A stretch of 64,000 bases of DNA from Helianthus annuus (GCF_002127325.2 NC_035433.2:81782079-81846078), one strand, 5' to 3'; shown: positions 1 to 11,320, counted from the stretch's first letter. Notes: generated by a model not told the origin, from the sequence alone. Program-made: numbers and translations.

Positions 1-1127
1 TCTAAGTTTAAGTTGCGAATTCTAACTCTAACAAGGTTATATTTTTACAAATTTACAACCGATAACGTCGTGATAAAAAGAACCAACATAAGAAAATTAT
101 GAAACGGCATACAAATACATATCTTTACACTAAATTAAGTAATGTAAGCAATGTATGCAATATGCTTGATCACGTAAAAACCCATTCACACAAAAGTGAG
201 TTTTGAGCCTTTATAGAGCATACAAATACATATCTTTACACTAAATGCTCATTTTTCGTTTCTTGTGTGAATAGCCGCTTGGTTTGAATAAACAAACAAA
301 GCTCCTCAAACAAAAGCTTGTTTGAATAAATACTTCATTAAAAATAAAAAGTCACAAAAACAAAATGTTTTACGAAAACCAACGCTTTTTACGCCTTTCG
401 CCCTTTTCAACTAACCACTAACCCAACCACCCACCTTTAGCCCAAGCCTAACCCTTCACCAAAAAAGTCCTCTTGATATTTACAAAGGTATAAAGTTAAA
501 AAGGAGGAGGATTGATTGCTTGGCAAGCTTATGGTAGGAATAAGTTCCATGCCGCTCTCGAGTGATTCACTAAAAATACACCTTCGGCCGAGTGTGAGTG
601 ATTTCCCCCGTGAGGTACGTGAACTTGTATATAAATGGAATTTTAAAAAGGTATGTTATGCCTTAATAAATAATTTATCTTATGAAATGTTTTTAATAAA
701 TCATGACGAATAGGATTGTAAATAAATAAAAATAAAACCTAAACGATCTTGGAAAATCCCGACACTCTATGACAAGCCCAAAAAAACCTTCTCTTCTATC
801 CATTCCATTTGGGAGTGAATAAAGCCACATTATAAAGAGTTTTGCTTGAGGACAAGCAAAGATTCAAGTGTGGAGGTATTTGATACGCGCAAAATGCAAC
901 CTATAAATTATATCAATTGTGGCATAAACTAACCCTTTTTTAGTACTAATGTTGGAAAAAGTGTGTTTTTGTCTTCCTTTTGTATTTTCAGGATTAAATG
1001 AGCTCAAATTAACAAAAGAAGCAAAAAGACAGCAAAATCTAACATAAATACAAGAAAAGGGACAAAAGTGGATTGCCCAACCCCTCGACAGCATCCTCCC
1101 AAGCAAAACAGAGAAAGCAGAAGACTG

Positions 1128-1351
1128 AACACGCCCCGTGCTCAGCGAGCACGGGGCCGTGCCCAAGAAGTAGCAGAAAAGACAAACCTGTAGAAGCTTC
1201 TATTGCCCACCACGGGGCCATGCCCAGTGAACACGGGGGCGTGGCCAGAGTACTGCAGGCGCATTTATTGTAATTGCGAATTACAATTAATGAAGAGAGA
1301 GGGTGTCAGACGGACACGGGGCTGTGCCCAGCGGGCACGGGGCCATGCCCA
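1128..1351 (+). promoter_or_regulatory. GC-rich palindromic blocks upstream of the LTR C TATA box
   Basis: At least five degenerate copies of CACGGGGC/GGGCACGGGGCC(A/G)TGCCC occur in three clusters (about 1128-1168, 1206-1247 and 1312-1351). They sit just upstream of TATAAATA at 1367. A promoter or enhancer role is inferred only from this position. Confidence 0.5.
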
Positions 1352-1366
1352 GGCTTCTGTTCAGCC

Positions 1367-1374
1367 TATAAATA
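1367..1374 (+). promoter_or_regulatory. TATA box of LTR C
   Basis: TATAAATA is followed by AGGAGTGC and sits in the expected U3 position of the LTR. Confidence 0.6.
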
Positions 1375-2577
1375 GGAGTGCTTGGAGCCATTTCAACTCA
1401 TTCCTTGGCACACCACCTCTCTCACACTTCACCCACCACCCACCACCACCATAACACCATCATCCACCACCATCATCCATTGTCCATCATAGAGTGTGTG
1501 AGTCGTCTCGGGATCCAAGATTGATCGTAAGAGTTCTTGACAATCAAAGGCCATGTTTGCCTAAGTCTCTTACATCACTTGGTGAAGACAAGTGTCTAGT
1601 GTAATACTTTTTATTTTTAATCTTTTGCACTTTTTATTTGGTTTGTATTAATGACTTTAATAACTAGTTTCTTATGTTGAAGGTGATTCTTCCTTATCGT
1701 TTGTCCGTGGTGTCTTGACATTATTTTACTGTCTATATAAAATAAAAGATTTTCACCATTCATATATCCACGGTCTATATGGAGGTTTGTTGGCTACCTG
1801 GTCGGGGGTTAAGGGAACGGTTTGGTAAGGGTCTTGCCCTTGTTCAGCGTTTAGAGGTCCTGCAAGGGACCTGGGTCAAATTTAGTAGGATCTCCTTCAA
1901 TACCCAAAGGTATTGGATGGCGGGGATCCAAACTCTTTGACCCCCTCATAAGTAAACTACTATTAATACTATAACCCGGCTATTTAGGACTGTATCCCTG
2001 CTGACTCAGACTACTTAGTCGAGGGTAACGTCACCTTCAAAAAAGGGGCCTACCATAATTTGCATTAATAACTTAATTAATTATCTTTCAATAATCCGAC
2101 CCTTTAGGATTGTATCCTTGCTGACTCAAACTAATGGGTTGAGGGTAACGTCACCTTCAAAAGAGGGGCCTGCTACAATAACTAAGATAATCTCTTAAAC
2201 AAGTGCAAAAGTGCGAAAATAATCAAAGGTTACACTATACACGAGTCGGATCCAAGTGATTCATCTTGTCTATCTGTTATTTTTATTTTTATTTTTATTT
2301 TTCAGCATTTAGTTAGTTTTATTTTCTTAGTTTTAAAATCTTTTCTAACATTTTGATTTGATTAGACGTTGAGGATAAACCAGTACTAAAAGCTCTTGTG
2401 TCCTTGGACGACCTCGGTATCTTACCAACACTATACTACGTCCACAATGGGTGCACTTGCCCATATGTGTGTGTAGTGTTAGTAAATATCGTGTTTTATA
2501 AATTTAAAACTTGGCTAAAAAGTGTAAAAAAGGGCTTAAAATATATACCTAAAACATATACACACCCACACGCATCA

Positions 2578-3486
2578 CAGACGCATCGATCCATCCTTCT
2601 TCTTGACGAATAAGATTGGTGCTCCCCAAGGAGACGAACTAGGTCTAATGAAACCTTTGGCTAGCAATTCATCCAGTTGTGTCCTTAACTCTTTCATCTC
2701 CGTTGGTGCCAATCTGTAAGGCGCTCTTGCAACAGGTGCTGCCCCAGGAATAATATCAATTCTGAACTCCACTTGCCTATCTGGGGGTAAGCCAGGTAGT
2801 TCTTCGGGGAAAACTTCAGGGTATTCGGAAATGACGGGGATATCCTCAATCTTGGGTTTCGGTTCATCAATAGTCACTTGTGCCATGTAGATGACACAAC
2901 CCTTCTTCAAACACCTAGAGGCCTTGAGCATAGTCACTTGCTCAGGCAATCCATACTGGGTATCTCCCTGAATGGTAAGTGACTCACCAGACGGAGTCTT
3001 GATCACCACTTGCTTCTTATTACAGACAATCTGGGCCTGGTTATGAGATAACCAGTCCATGCCTAACACTATGTCGAAACTGGCTAACTTCAAAGGAAGT
3101 AGGGACAACGGAAAAGAGTGGTCCTTAATGGATATGAAACATCCATCTAATATGGTTGAGGCGGTTTCTAAGGTGCCATCTGCTAATTCCACCTCATACT
3201 TCACCCTTAAGGTTTTGACAGGTAAATTCAGCAATTTGCAAAACTTATTATCTACAAATGATTTATCAGCTCCTGAATCAAATAGTACTCTCGCATAAAC
3301 ATCATTTATAAGGAAGGTACCTGTGATCACATTGTCGTCCTGCACAGCTTCCTTTGCATCCATTCTGAAGACCCTAGCATTGGTCTTCTTTCCTTCATCA
3401 GCTTTCTTTGCATACTTTGGGCAATTGGTCTTAATGTGCCCTTTTCGTTGCAACTGTAGCATGTTGCGTCCTTCAGTTTCTTGCAT
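2578..3486 (-). pseudogene. Gypsy A pol fragment: retropepsin and start of reverse transcriptase
   Basis: This is the second coding block of element A. The N-terminal end (residues 1-25) is a damaged zinc knuckle (GHIKTNCPKY). The retropepsin follows with its catalytic triad in VLFDSGADKSFV (about residues 70-80) and the flap-side motif DIVLGMDWLSHN. Next come the linker typical of plant gypsy elements (VFPEELPGLPPDRQVEFRID) and the start of reverse transcriptase (SSSPWGAPILFVKKKDGSMRL). There it runs into the LTR of element C, which supplies a stop. The block lies one frame away from gag. Together with the degenerate second zinc knuckle this points to a frameshift near 3480. The YxDD catalytic part is absent from the window. 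No promoter of its own is expected; it would be expressed from the LTR at 18460-15265. Confidence 0.9.
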
Positions 3487-4621
3487 TCCAGGGTCTTATG
3501 TTCCGTGGATTTGCAAAAGGTCTCGACTGAGACTGGGATTTTGAGTCAAGTCTACACTTCCCAAAGTGGTATTTCTGACAAGTCTTACACTTGGGCTTAT
3601 CCCCAGATTGATGCCCATCCTTCTTTGAACCAAATCCCTTCTTGTGGTCATTGTTTCCTCGGTGCTTCTTGTTTGACCGTCGTGAGCTGTCATCATCATG
3701 CTTTCTTTTCTCGGCATCCGTGTTCCTCAGCGATCTCTGCCTGACCGCGTCCAGTGTGAGGGACAAAGATATATCAGCCACAGATCTGAATGTGGCTGGC
3801 CGAGAGGCTTTTACACTTGCCTTGATCTCCGGGGCTAAACCCCCGATGAAACGAGCTATCCTTTTGGGTTCCGGGGTCACCAGATAGGGAACCAACCTTG
3901 ACATTGTATTAAAGCTCGTAAGGTAAGCTTGGCAATCCAGATTCTTCATAACTAATGACAGAAAATCCGACTCAATCTTCTCTACCTCATGCTGAGGGCA
4001 GTAGTTCTCTCGGATGAGGGCAACAAATTGTTCCCATGACATACTGTATAGTGGAATCTTTCCCATATCTTGAATCAACGATCTCCACCAGGCTAAGGCC
4101 TCACCTTTGAACGATTGAGACACAAACTTCACTACATCCTTTTCAGCGCACCCGCTGATATCTACCACTGTGTCCATCTCATCCAACCAAGTCATGCAGT
4201 CTATAGCCCCTTTTTCCCCAGTTGAATCCCTGGGTTTGCATGACACAAAGTATTTGTAGGAGCAACCCTTATCACGGGGTCCTTGATTCAGTACAATACC
4301 TTGAGACGGGACACTATGATGGTTTGAAGAGTGACGATCGTCATCAACTTTCTTTGGTTCTTCCTTCTTGGAGGGAGGCTTTCTATGCGCCCCAGAATGA
4401 GTCTTGGGTTTAGAATGCGGTGCGGATAGAGTCCTGCTCCGAGTACCGCTCGACTCGCTATACTGCCTATCCAAGGCTTTTGAAACAGCATTGTCAATTA
4501 ATGCTTGGAGTTCCGCACCCGCTATATTAATCCGAGCATCATTCTGATTCTCCTTTGGGTGACTATTTGCTTCATCTGAATCAGCCATTGTATCTTGAAC
4601 TGTAACATAAGATATAGGCAA
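3473..4621 (-). CDS. Gypsy A gag polyprotein
   Basis: The 382-aa gag of element A would form the nucleocapsid particle that packages its RNA. I would favour the in-frame ATG at MADSDEAN (11 codons into the ORF) as the usual start for this family. The first 130 residues are polar, with basic and Ser-rich stretches. The Retrotrans_gag domain covers about 140-300: GAIDCMTWLDEMDT, then the hallmark GEALAWWRSL, then SWEQFVALIRENYCP and ending MSRLVPYLV. A Lys-rich linker leads to a CCHC knuckle with short spacing (CKTCQKYHFGKC). The ORF stops soon after, before the second knuckle, whose remnant is found in another frame. It was probably once longer and fused or shifted into pol. Upstream lies the pre-gag ORF, about 0.94 kb away. 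Confidence 0.85.
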   Translation of the reverse strand: MPISYVTVQDTMADSDEANSHPKENQNDARINIAGAELQALIDNAVSKALDRQYSESSGTRSRTLSAPHSKPKTHSGAHRKPPSKKEEPKKVDDDRHSSNHHSVPSQGIVLNQGPRDKGCSYKYFVSCKPRDSTGEKGAIDCMTWLDEMDTVVDISGCAEKDVVKFVSQSFKGEALAWWRSLIQDMGKIPLYSMSWEQFVALIRENYCPQHEVEKIESDFLSLVMKNLDCQAYLTSFNTMSRLVPYLVTPEPKRIARFIGGLAPEIKASVKASRPATFRSVADISLSLTLDAVRQRSLRNTDAEKRKHDDDSSRRSNKKHRGNNDHKKGFGSKKDGHQSGDKPKCKTCQKYHFGKCRLDSKSQSQSRPFANPRNIRPWNARN

Positions 4622-5357
4622 AGTTTTATTTGGGAGTTTATTATGGAATTTGCCTTTTTGGGCAATTCATTAACCATGGTAAACATAGACCATATTTGGT
4701 TGATTTGTTACTCACATTTATTTAGGATTTTAAGGTAACTTATCCTAATTATAAACAATATTATTAGTGGCACAAAAGCCTAGTCACAGGGACGTTCTAA
4801 ATTATAAGCCATGATTTCAGAGGATCAAGGCATGAAGGTTTGAACATAGTTCTTTACCCTTTTCTGACAGGGAGTCATAGGCTACCACTGTCTTTTGTCT
4901 TATATGACAATGAGTATGGCCCGTAGGCACTATACTACTAACATATGATCATCTTAATTGATGATTTAAACCCATGATTTATATATCATTAAGTTAGGTT
5001 TATGAATCTTTTGAAGAATCCTTATGTAAGAAAGTCGTGTGTGATTTTAATGAATCACATCTGCCAGGAGTGTTAACATATTTACAGAGGTTAACAGGGA
5101 TCTGAATCTTTTTAAACAGGTTTTACCATCTTGGCCAAGTCTTATAAAGACATGTAGGCTAGGTTATACCCTTGAGATTCTTATTTAATAATTGGTAGGC
5201 AGATTATTTTAAAAGGAATGATTTTGAATTATTTATTTCATATATAATGTACATAATGACAAAATGAATTTCATAAACTTAACATTCCATTAAACATAAA
5301 AAGGATTACACACTGCCCTAAACGGGACTTTTAATAGACGAATTACCTATCCAGAGG
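4622..5357. other. Non-coding spacer between pre-gag ORF and gag of element A
   Basis: AT-rich sequence belonging to element A. I see no ORF, hairpin or repeat of note here. Confidence 0.5.
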
Positions 5358-5363
5358 TTAAAC

Positions 5364-5525
5364 TAGAAAACAAGTCCACGCAGGGACCAATACTAGGATA
5401 GATGTCCTCACAGGGACAGAAAGACAAGTCCACACAGGGACTGAAAAGACAAGTCCACGCAGGGACTGAAAAGACAAGTCCACGCAGGGACTAAATACAC
5501 ATATAAATGTCCACACAGGGACTTG
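5364..5525. repeat. Short tandem repeats (AAGTCCACGCAGGGACTGAA type)
   Basis: About six copies of a 24-25 bp unit with core GTCC(A/T)C(A/G)CAGGGAC lie between the pre-gag ORF and gag of element A. The core contains the interrupted palindrome GTCC...GGAC. Three adjacent copies are nearly identical and the outer ones have diverged. A 64-aa minus-strand reading frame across it is only the repeat translated. Confidence 0.75.
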
Positions 5526-5559
5526 ATTGAAATAGGAATTACGATAATACATCTAGAGA

Positions 5560-6303
5560 TTAATGATCTCGCTTCTTCTTTCCTTTTAACAGGTTTGCCA
5601 AACCTTTGAGGAATCCACGGTTGTTCTTACGTTCTTCTTCAAAATCTTGCTCTACCCTGTTTAAATGGTGGAGGATTTCTTCCTGCTCCGGTGGGGAAAA
5701 ACATGGCGGCTGCGATAGGTGCTGAGCCGGAGGTCTAGCAGGTACTGGATACCCATGAGTTGAGTATCCCATTCCCCACGGTGTTTCATAAGGTACTTCA
5801 GGATGAAGGGCGTGGTAGTTTGCCGCCGCTTCTAGGTATGGGTCGACACCAATATAGTTGTAGTGGTTGTGAGCTGGCTGCTCAAATGGGTTATATGCCG
5901 TGGAACCGGCGTATATAGGTATCGGGTTATCATAACCCAACGGTGGCGGAGGTGGTGCAACTGGTGCAAAATTCGCCTCTTGAACTGGGTTTGAAGGTCC
6001 ACCCATTTGTGGGTCTTCATGCAGTGGCGGATAATGACTGCCACTGGAGTGTCGAGGGGTGCTAAAGTGAAAATCCCCTCTTCGTGCGGATATCCGCGCG
6101 CCTGTTCTCCTATGCCTTGGAGGATCTGGAGGTGCTTGATGAACTGGCGGCGGTGGAGGCGGTGGCGTGACTGCCACGAAACGCGAATCGTCGGAGGGAT
6201 CCTGCTGCTGTTGTTGTTGCTGCTCATGAGGCGATAAATGGTGAGAGGGTGTAAAGTACCACTCATACTGGTTGAACCTTGCTTGGTAACTGTCTGGACC
6301 CTG
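5560..6303 (-). pseudogene. Pre-gag proline-rich ORF of element A, 3' part
   Basis: This is the C-terminal portion of an extra protein encoded between the primer site and gag. Visible features are a poly-Gln run, two poly-Pro runs (about residues 57-64 and 125-131 of the open frame), Tyr/Pro/His-rich segments and a charged end (HHLNRVEQDFEEERKN...LLKGKKKRDH) that could form a short helix. It resembles no enzyme. In family members known from Asteraceae the protein is often mislabelled extensin-like. Its first half lies 8.3 kb away at 15091-14606. The two join in sense across the insertion of element B: the segment ending ...SFHGTPY at 14606 continues with QGPDSYQARF here. Role unknown; binding of the element's RNA or gag is a guess. 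Confidence 0.75.
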
Positions 6304-6308
6304 ATAGG

Positions 6309-8778
6309 TGTAAGACCCGTTCTTAAAAATCAAGGCTTAACGTATATTTTGCGAAAATAATCATGTAATTAATGATTATATATACATCGGAAATACGGGT
6401 TTACTAAAAACTTTTACAAATCATAAGTTATTCTACATCACGTGGTTGAATTCGTTGTTTAAAATTTAAAACATAGCAAAGTGCGGAAGCGTGTATCTAT
6501 AGTGTGTTCGGTTCTTCGTTGAGCTTGATCGTCTTCCGGCATCCCAAAGTGTACCTACATTTCATAAACATGAAATGCTTTAGTCTTACGGGGTTTAAAT
6601 CATGTCCAAACGAGTACGGGAAACAATTGATGTTCAAAAGAAAAACAAGGACTTGAAAAATAATCTCCACCGTAACTTACGGTGGCACCGTAAGTTACGG
6701 TGGCCCCTGAGTTCATACTCTTCTACCGTACAACAGTAGGTTACCACCGTAACCATATCAACTCCACCGTAACTTACGGTGGCACCGTAAGTTACGGTGG
6801 GCCCTGTATGCAACTTTTCCATTTTTGCCGTAATTTGACACGAAATCTTTGGTATCTTTCAACCGCTTATCCGTTTGACTTACCGTTTCTTCCTGCATGT
6901 TTAAAATTTGATTCTCCATCATATAGTGTTAAAATCCGATATCCGGCTTGATAAAATTTAAGACTTTTAAGTCTTCGGCTTAATACTCTTTTACCAAAAT
7001 TTGACCCGTTTGTGATTTTATCAAACATACAAGTTTGAAATTAAGTAATTTTGCAAGCAATGTAAAGGGGCGTAAGCTCCACTTACCTCGCATCCGAATA
7101 TGCTTTTCTTCTCGTGCTTGATTCGTTTGACCGCTTCTATCCCAAGCCTCCACCTAGCTCGTTAGGCGACAAACTATCATCATTCACAAGGTGGTTAGAT
7201 TAGTCATTTCAATTCACGACTATTCCACCTCACGTATTTTCTATGTCAAAACTACTATTTGACTTTATCATTGGTTAGTTTGACTTTTAAAAGTCAATTG
7301 ACTTACCAACATATTCATATGCACATTTGGTTCTTTGAACTCACTTAGGAATATTTCATCCGAACTCTTAACAAAAGATCAATTTTTACATACTAACTAG
7401 TAAGCCGCGATTTCATTTAGGCATTTCATATCAATGAAAATTGGCTGTTTTTGGTGACTTGTTTAACCTGTTTACAAGTCCTCAAAAATTATGTTTTTTT
7501 TATGTGGCGTACCTCTCGGAGGGTTAGCCCTTGAGTTAAAATTTCAAGATCTAACTCTTTACCAAAACTTCGTGAAAATTCATTTACTAAGCTGCAATCA
7601 GATTCGTCACTTCTGACTGCAGCTTACGGAAAAATTCATTTAAAATTCCTCGTTTATCCGATTGACGAAATTCCAATTGGCGATTTTTCTAATCACTTAG
7701 CACTTTCTACAGTACAAATTTGAGATCATAACTCAATTCCTAAATTGAGTTATGACATTCGTAATGGGCTGCAAATTCTGCCAGAAAACGCAGCTTGAAC
7801 CTTTGATACGGAAAAATTCATAAAACGCTCAATTTTCGTCGAAAAAATGCGATTCCAGTGGGGTTTTAAAGATATTTCCTGGAATTACATTTTAGACTCA
7901 AGAAACACATGATTTTATCAGGTTTTGTCCAGGTTACAGCCAATACAAATCGGCTGTAAATTCTGATCTAGAATCGTTTGAATTCAGCTTTCAGTTTAAG
8001 CTTGTTCTTGACATCATAACACTATTCTTTTGAAATCAAAACCCTAAAAACATCTCATACATGAATTTGGTATCAACAAAGACTTGAGCTAAGCATGATT
8101 TCAACATATACTTGTCTAGGGTTTACTCCTAGACACTACTATGTTCCTATTTCATCTACATATCATGCATGCATCATCAAATTTCAGATTTCCCAATTTC
8201 ATGAGAATTTCAAACAGAGAATTAACATCAAATTTTACATACCTTACAACCCTCTTGCAATGGGGATCAATAATCTATGCTTGATTTTCGATTTTGACTT
8301 GGATTGAGCCTTCAATTTGCAAGTTTGGTGAAGATTTAGGGTTTTGATGTGTGGGGATCGCCCCCCTGTTCTTCTTGTACGACCAGACACCTCCTTGTGG
8401 GGTGTTTGGTGTGTTTTATTTAATTAATTAAAGTTAAGTTTCAATTTTAACAATATTTGCCCCTCTAATTTGGTTAGTTAATTAAGTAGGGCACAACCTA
8501 CTTATTTCTAACAATATTCCCCACTTATTAACTAGGTTTAATATTCCTAGTTAACTTTGCGGGTTCGAGAATATTTATGACTAAGTTTATTTCGGGTCCC
8601 GTTAACTCGGGCCTTCTATCACTTTATTTCTTAAAAGCTTTTTATTCACTTCAAATAAATATTAGGATTATTAAATAAATTCCTAATATTTGCCAGTTTA
8701 CTTTTACCACTAACGGTACTTTCCCCGTCTTTAGTATTAACGGGGTTTAATTACCAAACCCGTTTTCGGGGTGTTACA
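6309..8778 (-). repeat. 3' LTR of element B (short form, 2,470 bp)
   Basis: In plus orientation it starts TGTAAGACCC and ends GGGGTGTTACA. It matches the LTR at 11321-14600 almost throughout but lacks 810 bp that are present there as 12050-12859. The join at 7037/7038 has a 3-bp microhomology (TTG). It carries the palindrome pair at 6667-6703 and 6764-6800. The 70-aa ORF at 8095-8307 is duplicated in the other LTR and is not taken as a gene. Confidence 0.9.
6667..6800. promoter_or_regulatory. Paired palindromes in LTR of element B
   Basis: The perfect palindrome CCACCGTAACTTACGGTGG is followed at once by CACCGTAAGTTACGGTGG (6667-6703). The same pair recurs 97 bp later (6764-6800), giving four hairpin-capable units. 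The second LTR repeats them at 11679-11715 and 11776-11812. In the element's own (minus) sense they lie upstream of a TATATATA near the 3' end of the LTR (11390-11397 in the copy that acts as 5' LTR). Confidence 0.7.
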
Positions 8779-8797
8779 AGTCTACCCCCCTTAAATA
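8779..8797 (-). other. Polypurine tract of element B
   Basis: On the minus strand the sequence TTTAAGGGGGGTAGACT abuts the 3' LTR start TGTAACACC. It would be the plus-strand primer for reverse transcription and fixes the element's orientation. Confidence 0.75.
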
Positions 8798-10004
8798 GGT
8801 TTCGTCCCCGAAACCTTTTCTTACTTAATTTATCGAGTTCCACTCCATGCATTTGCTCTCGATAATCAAATAAGCATTTCTCATATCTTAACCGATTGTT
8901 AGTATTACCAGAAAAGTATGGTAATATCCTTTTGGTTATTAATCATCTACGTATCTTATATGACATGATGCGACTTGAAATAACGTAATCTCGTTATTTC
9001 CACTAGTTTAATCAACTTAGCGATATTCAATGCTTTCATATACTATCGGATTTCTTTATGAACCCGTTACTTTGACCCGTTTAAAGGTCTTTAGTGAAAT
9101 CTTTCACTTTTAGCAACAAATCTTTTTATTTTCAAATTTATTTATTCGGTTCAGTTATACCGAATTTACCACTTACAAGCAAACCAAATTTCTTAACTTG
9201 AATTACTGACCTTAACCGGTTTCACTAACTAGACTTATTAGTCCGGTTTCTTTTTACCGCTCGCTTGGTTATAATGTGATTCTTCTTCACATTGTACCTC
9301 TTGACCGTGATCATGTCACATCATGTTTAATTTATATTAACCTTTTCATCTTCGAAAATATCACTTTTCGAATATATTGTCTTGCACCTATCAGTGTCAA
9401 GATTTGTATCTTTCATACTTATTATTTAAATTCCTATCAGAGTCTATGTTTGTAAAAACATTATTTCTTACTAAAACCGAAGTTTTAGTTTTAGGATCTT
9501 CTCTTTAACTTTTGTCAATTATCCCTACCAGGATATTGACAGTCCATAATTTATTCTTATTTGGTTATATCCCATTACCGGGCTCATTATTCTCTTGCAT
9601 TAACGTTACCCTTATCTGGCTAGCGCTCATTTGTGCCATTCGGCGTTATATTGTATTCAACCTGTTTGACTTATTAATGTGAAATCCATCACTTATAAAC
9701 AATCAACTTTATTCTTTATTTAACCCATTCGACTTCGAATAGTTGAACATATTTGCTCACAATTTCTATATACGAGATTTTATAGTCATAACTTGTAATC
9801 CAAGTCCTTTGATTTTTCAACCCGCGTTCACGTCTCTTGGTTTACGCATGCGTTTAGTTCTTACCCATCAACCGGGTGTTTTACCGAAGTCGTTATTATT
9901 GCAACCCTCCCGGTATGCATTAAGACCTCGCTTCATTTTTTTATATTCCGACTTTGTCTTTAAGTTTGACGTTTTACAAAAACGACCCGTTAAGGGACAT
10001 ATTT
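8798..10004. other. Internal region of element B, no coding content
   Basis: AT-rich sequence with many stops in all frames and no similarity to retroelement proteins. The small open frame at 9743-10027 matches nothing I know. Confidence 0.6.
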
Positions 10005-10466
10005 GCATTTTCCGGGTTCGAGTGTAAGTACACTCCCTCCCAATGCTTGTCTAAATCATTTTACATGTTTGCGTTTTCTGGGTTCGAGTGTAAGTACACT
10101 CCCTCCCAATACTTGTCTAAATCATTTTACATGCTTGCGTTTTCTGGGTTCGAGTGTAAGTACACTCCCTCCCAATACTTGTCTAAATCATTTTACATGC
10201 TTGCGTTTTCTGGGTTCGAGTGTAAGTACACTCCCTCCCAATACTTGTCTAAATCATTTTACATGCTTGCGTTTTCTGGGTTCGAGTGTAAGTACACTCC
10301 CTCCCAATACTTGTCTAAATCATTTTACATGCTTGCGTTTTCTTGGTTCGAGTGTAAGTACACTCCCTCCCAATACTTGTCTAAATCATTTTACATGCTT
10401 GCGTTTTCTGGGTTCGAGTGTAAGTACACTCCCTCCCAATACTTGTCTAAATCATTTTACATGCTT
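10005..10466. repeat. 7 x 66 bp tandem array inside element B
   Basis: Seven head-to-tail units of exactly 66 bp fill 462 bp. Each begins GCGTTTTCTGGGTTCGAGTG and ends TTTTACATGCTT. Units 2-5 and 7 look identical. Unit 1 differs at several sites and unit 6 has TTGG for TGGG. Each unit holds the inverted repeat AGTGTA-AG-TACACT. Because 66 is divisible by three, two frames stay open across the array (a 22-residue repeat in one). This is a by-product of the period, not evidence of a gene. Confidence 0.9.
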
Positions 10467-11302
10467 CTTTGTCCCTTCACTCGGGCTCATTATCCTGATG
10501 TAATACGCTTCCGTCACTCGGTTGTGCGTTTACATTATTATCAAATATTTTGCTTATCTGATTCATTTGGGTACTTTTTAATTAGTCCCATTCACCCCGC
10601 CCTTACTACATCGGATGTAAACGTGTCCGCCATAAGAAGTTCATGGTATCATATGCCACTACTTACTTGGCCAGAGTAAGCGATTAACACATGGCGCACA
10701 TGACCTTTTTATAGTTTTCACATCACGCCCTATGTAAATAACGCCTCTATTTGTTTCTCTTGGAAACAATATCCCGAATACATTTTCTATTCGGGTTTTT
10801 CCAAGTTTTTAATCTACATATGCAACTTTCAATTTCTACTTATTTGTTGCATATTACTATTTGTGCGATTATTTAAAATGTGCACCTGGTAATGTTTGCC
10901 CCGACGGGCGTTCCTTGCCATTAACCTTGTTCGCGGTCTTTACGCGATTTAGTCCTCGGTGAGCATACTCCTCTTGTCATACTTAGGATCGTTCCATCAT
11001 CGTATCCACAATTCGTTTGACTCTCGTCGTCTTCAACGCGAGTGTCCTTTAAAACATTCACAAGAGTTAGTAATATCAACTTTAATAATCGCCCGTATTA
11101 TAATACGAGGCTTTTTCTACTATACGCGTCAACGCACGTATTTTCGTCAACTATATCAATCATTTTAATTGGGGTAACGTGTATCACACGATAACCCTAT
11201 GTGTTGTTCACAACATTTCAACACATACCAAACCATTAATATACATGTACTTACCGGATTTGCGATCAAGCCTCGAACCGAACACATTTTGTCAACAACC
11301 TT
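10467..11302. other. Leader part of element B
   Basis: Non-coding sequence between the tandem array and the primer-binding site. It probably holds the packaging signal, because it is the element's 5' leader. That is inference from position only. Confidence 0.4.
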
Positions 11303-11317
11303 GAGCTCTGATTACCA
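11303..11317 (-). other. Primer-binding site of element B (tRNA-Met type)
   Basis: On the minus strand it reads TGGTAATCAGAGCTC, beginning 3 bp inside the 5' LTR. The usual initiator tRNA-Met site is TGGTATCAGAGC; here an extra A is present (TGGTAATC), a bulge that might weaken priming. Confidence 0.7.
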
Positions 11318-11320
11318 ACT

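Larger units (their letters stand above)
1..2577 (+). mobile_element. Ty3/gypsy element C (Athila/Tat-like), 3' end with LTR
   Basis: This is the 3' part of a plus-strand LTR retrotransposon whose body lies left of the window. Bases 1-880 are non-coding 3' internal sequence. They end in a purine-rich stretch (AAGTGTGGAGG at about 866-876) like the polypurine tract of Athila/Tat elements. The LTR runs 881-2577, starting TGATACGCGC and ending CGCATCA. It interrupts the reverse transcriptase ORF of gypsy element A right after the sequence for residues KKKDGSMRL, and that coding frame turns into LTR at 2577. The 5 bp after the LTR (2578-2582, CAGAC) would be the target-site duplication, but its partner is outside the window. 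The 65-aa ORF at 516-713 matches nothing I know. Confidence 0.75.
881..2577 (+). repeat. 3' LTR of element C
   Basis: The LTR is 1.7 kb and has TG...CA ends. A TATA box (TATAAATA) lies at 1367-1374. Just upstream, 1128-1351 holds repeated GC-rich blocks of the form CACGGGGC(C)(G/A)TGCCC, partly self-complementary. Downstream, two copies of a roughly 75 bp segment (about 1976-2055 and 2096-2172, both reading TGTATCC(C/T)TGCTGACTCA and GAGGGTAACGTCACC) form an internal duplication. The last part (about 2360-2577) is a typical Athila-type LTR tail. Confidence 0.75.

Noticed and set aside
6634..6951. Small ORFs on both strands, repeated exactly at 11646-11963
   Set aside because: They lie in the two LTRs of element B over the palindromes. 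Their duplication reflects the LTRs, not conserved proteins.
8095..8307. 70-aa ORF found identically at 13917-14129
   Set aside because: LTR sequence with identical copies because the element is young. No protein similarity is evident.
10005..10466. CRISPR-like periodic repeat
   Set aside because: Units are contiguous with no variable spacers and the DNA is a plant retroelement.
9954..10679. Open frame of 241 aa with a 22-residue repeat, and a second open frame on top of it
   Set aside because: Both are translations of the 66 bp tandem array whose period is a multiple of three. Flanking residues match nothing and the element is otherwise non-coding.
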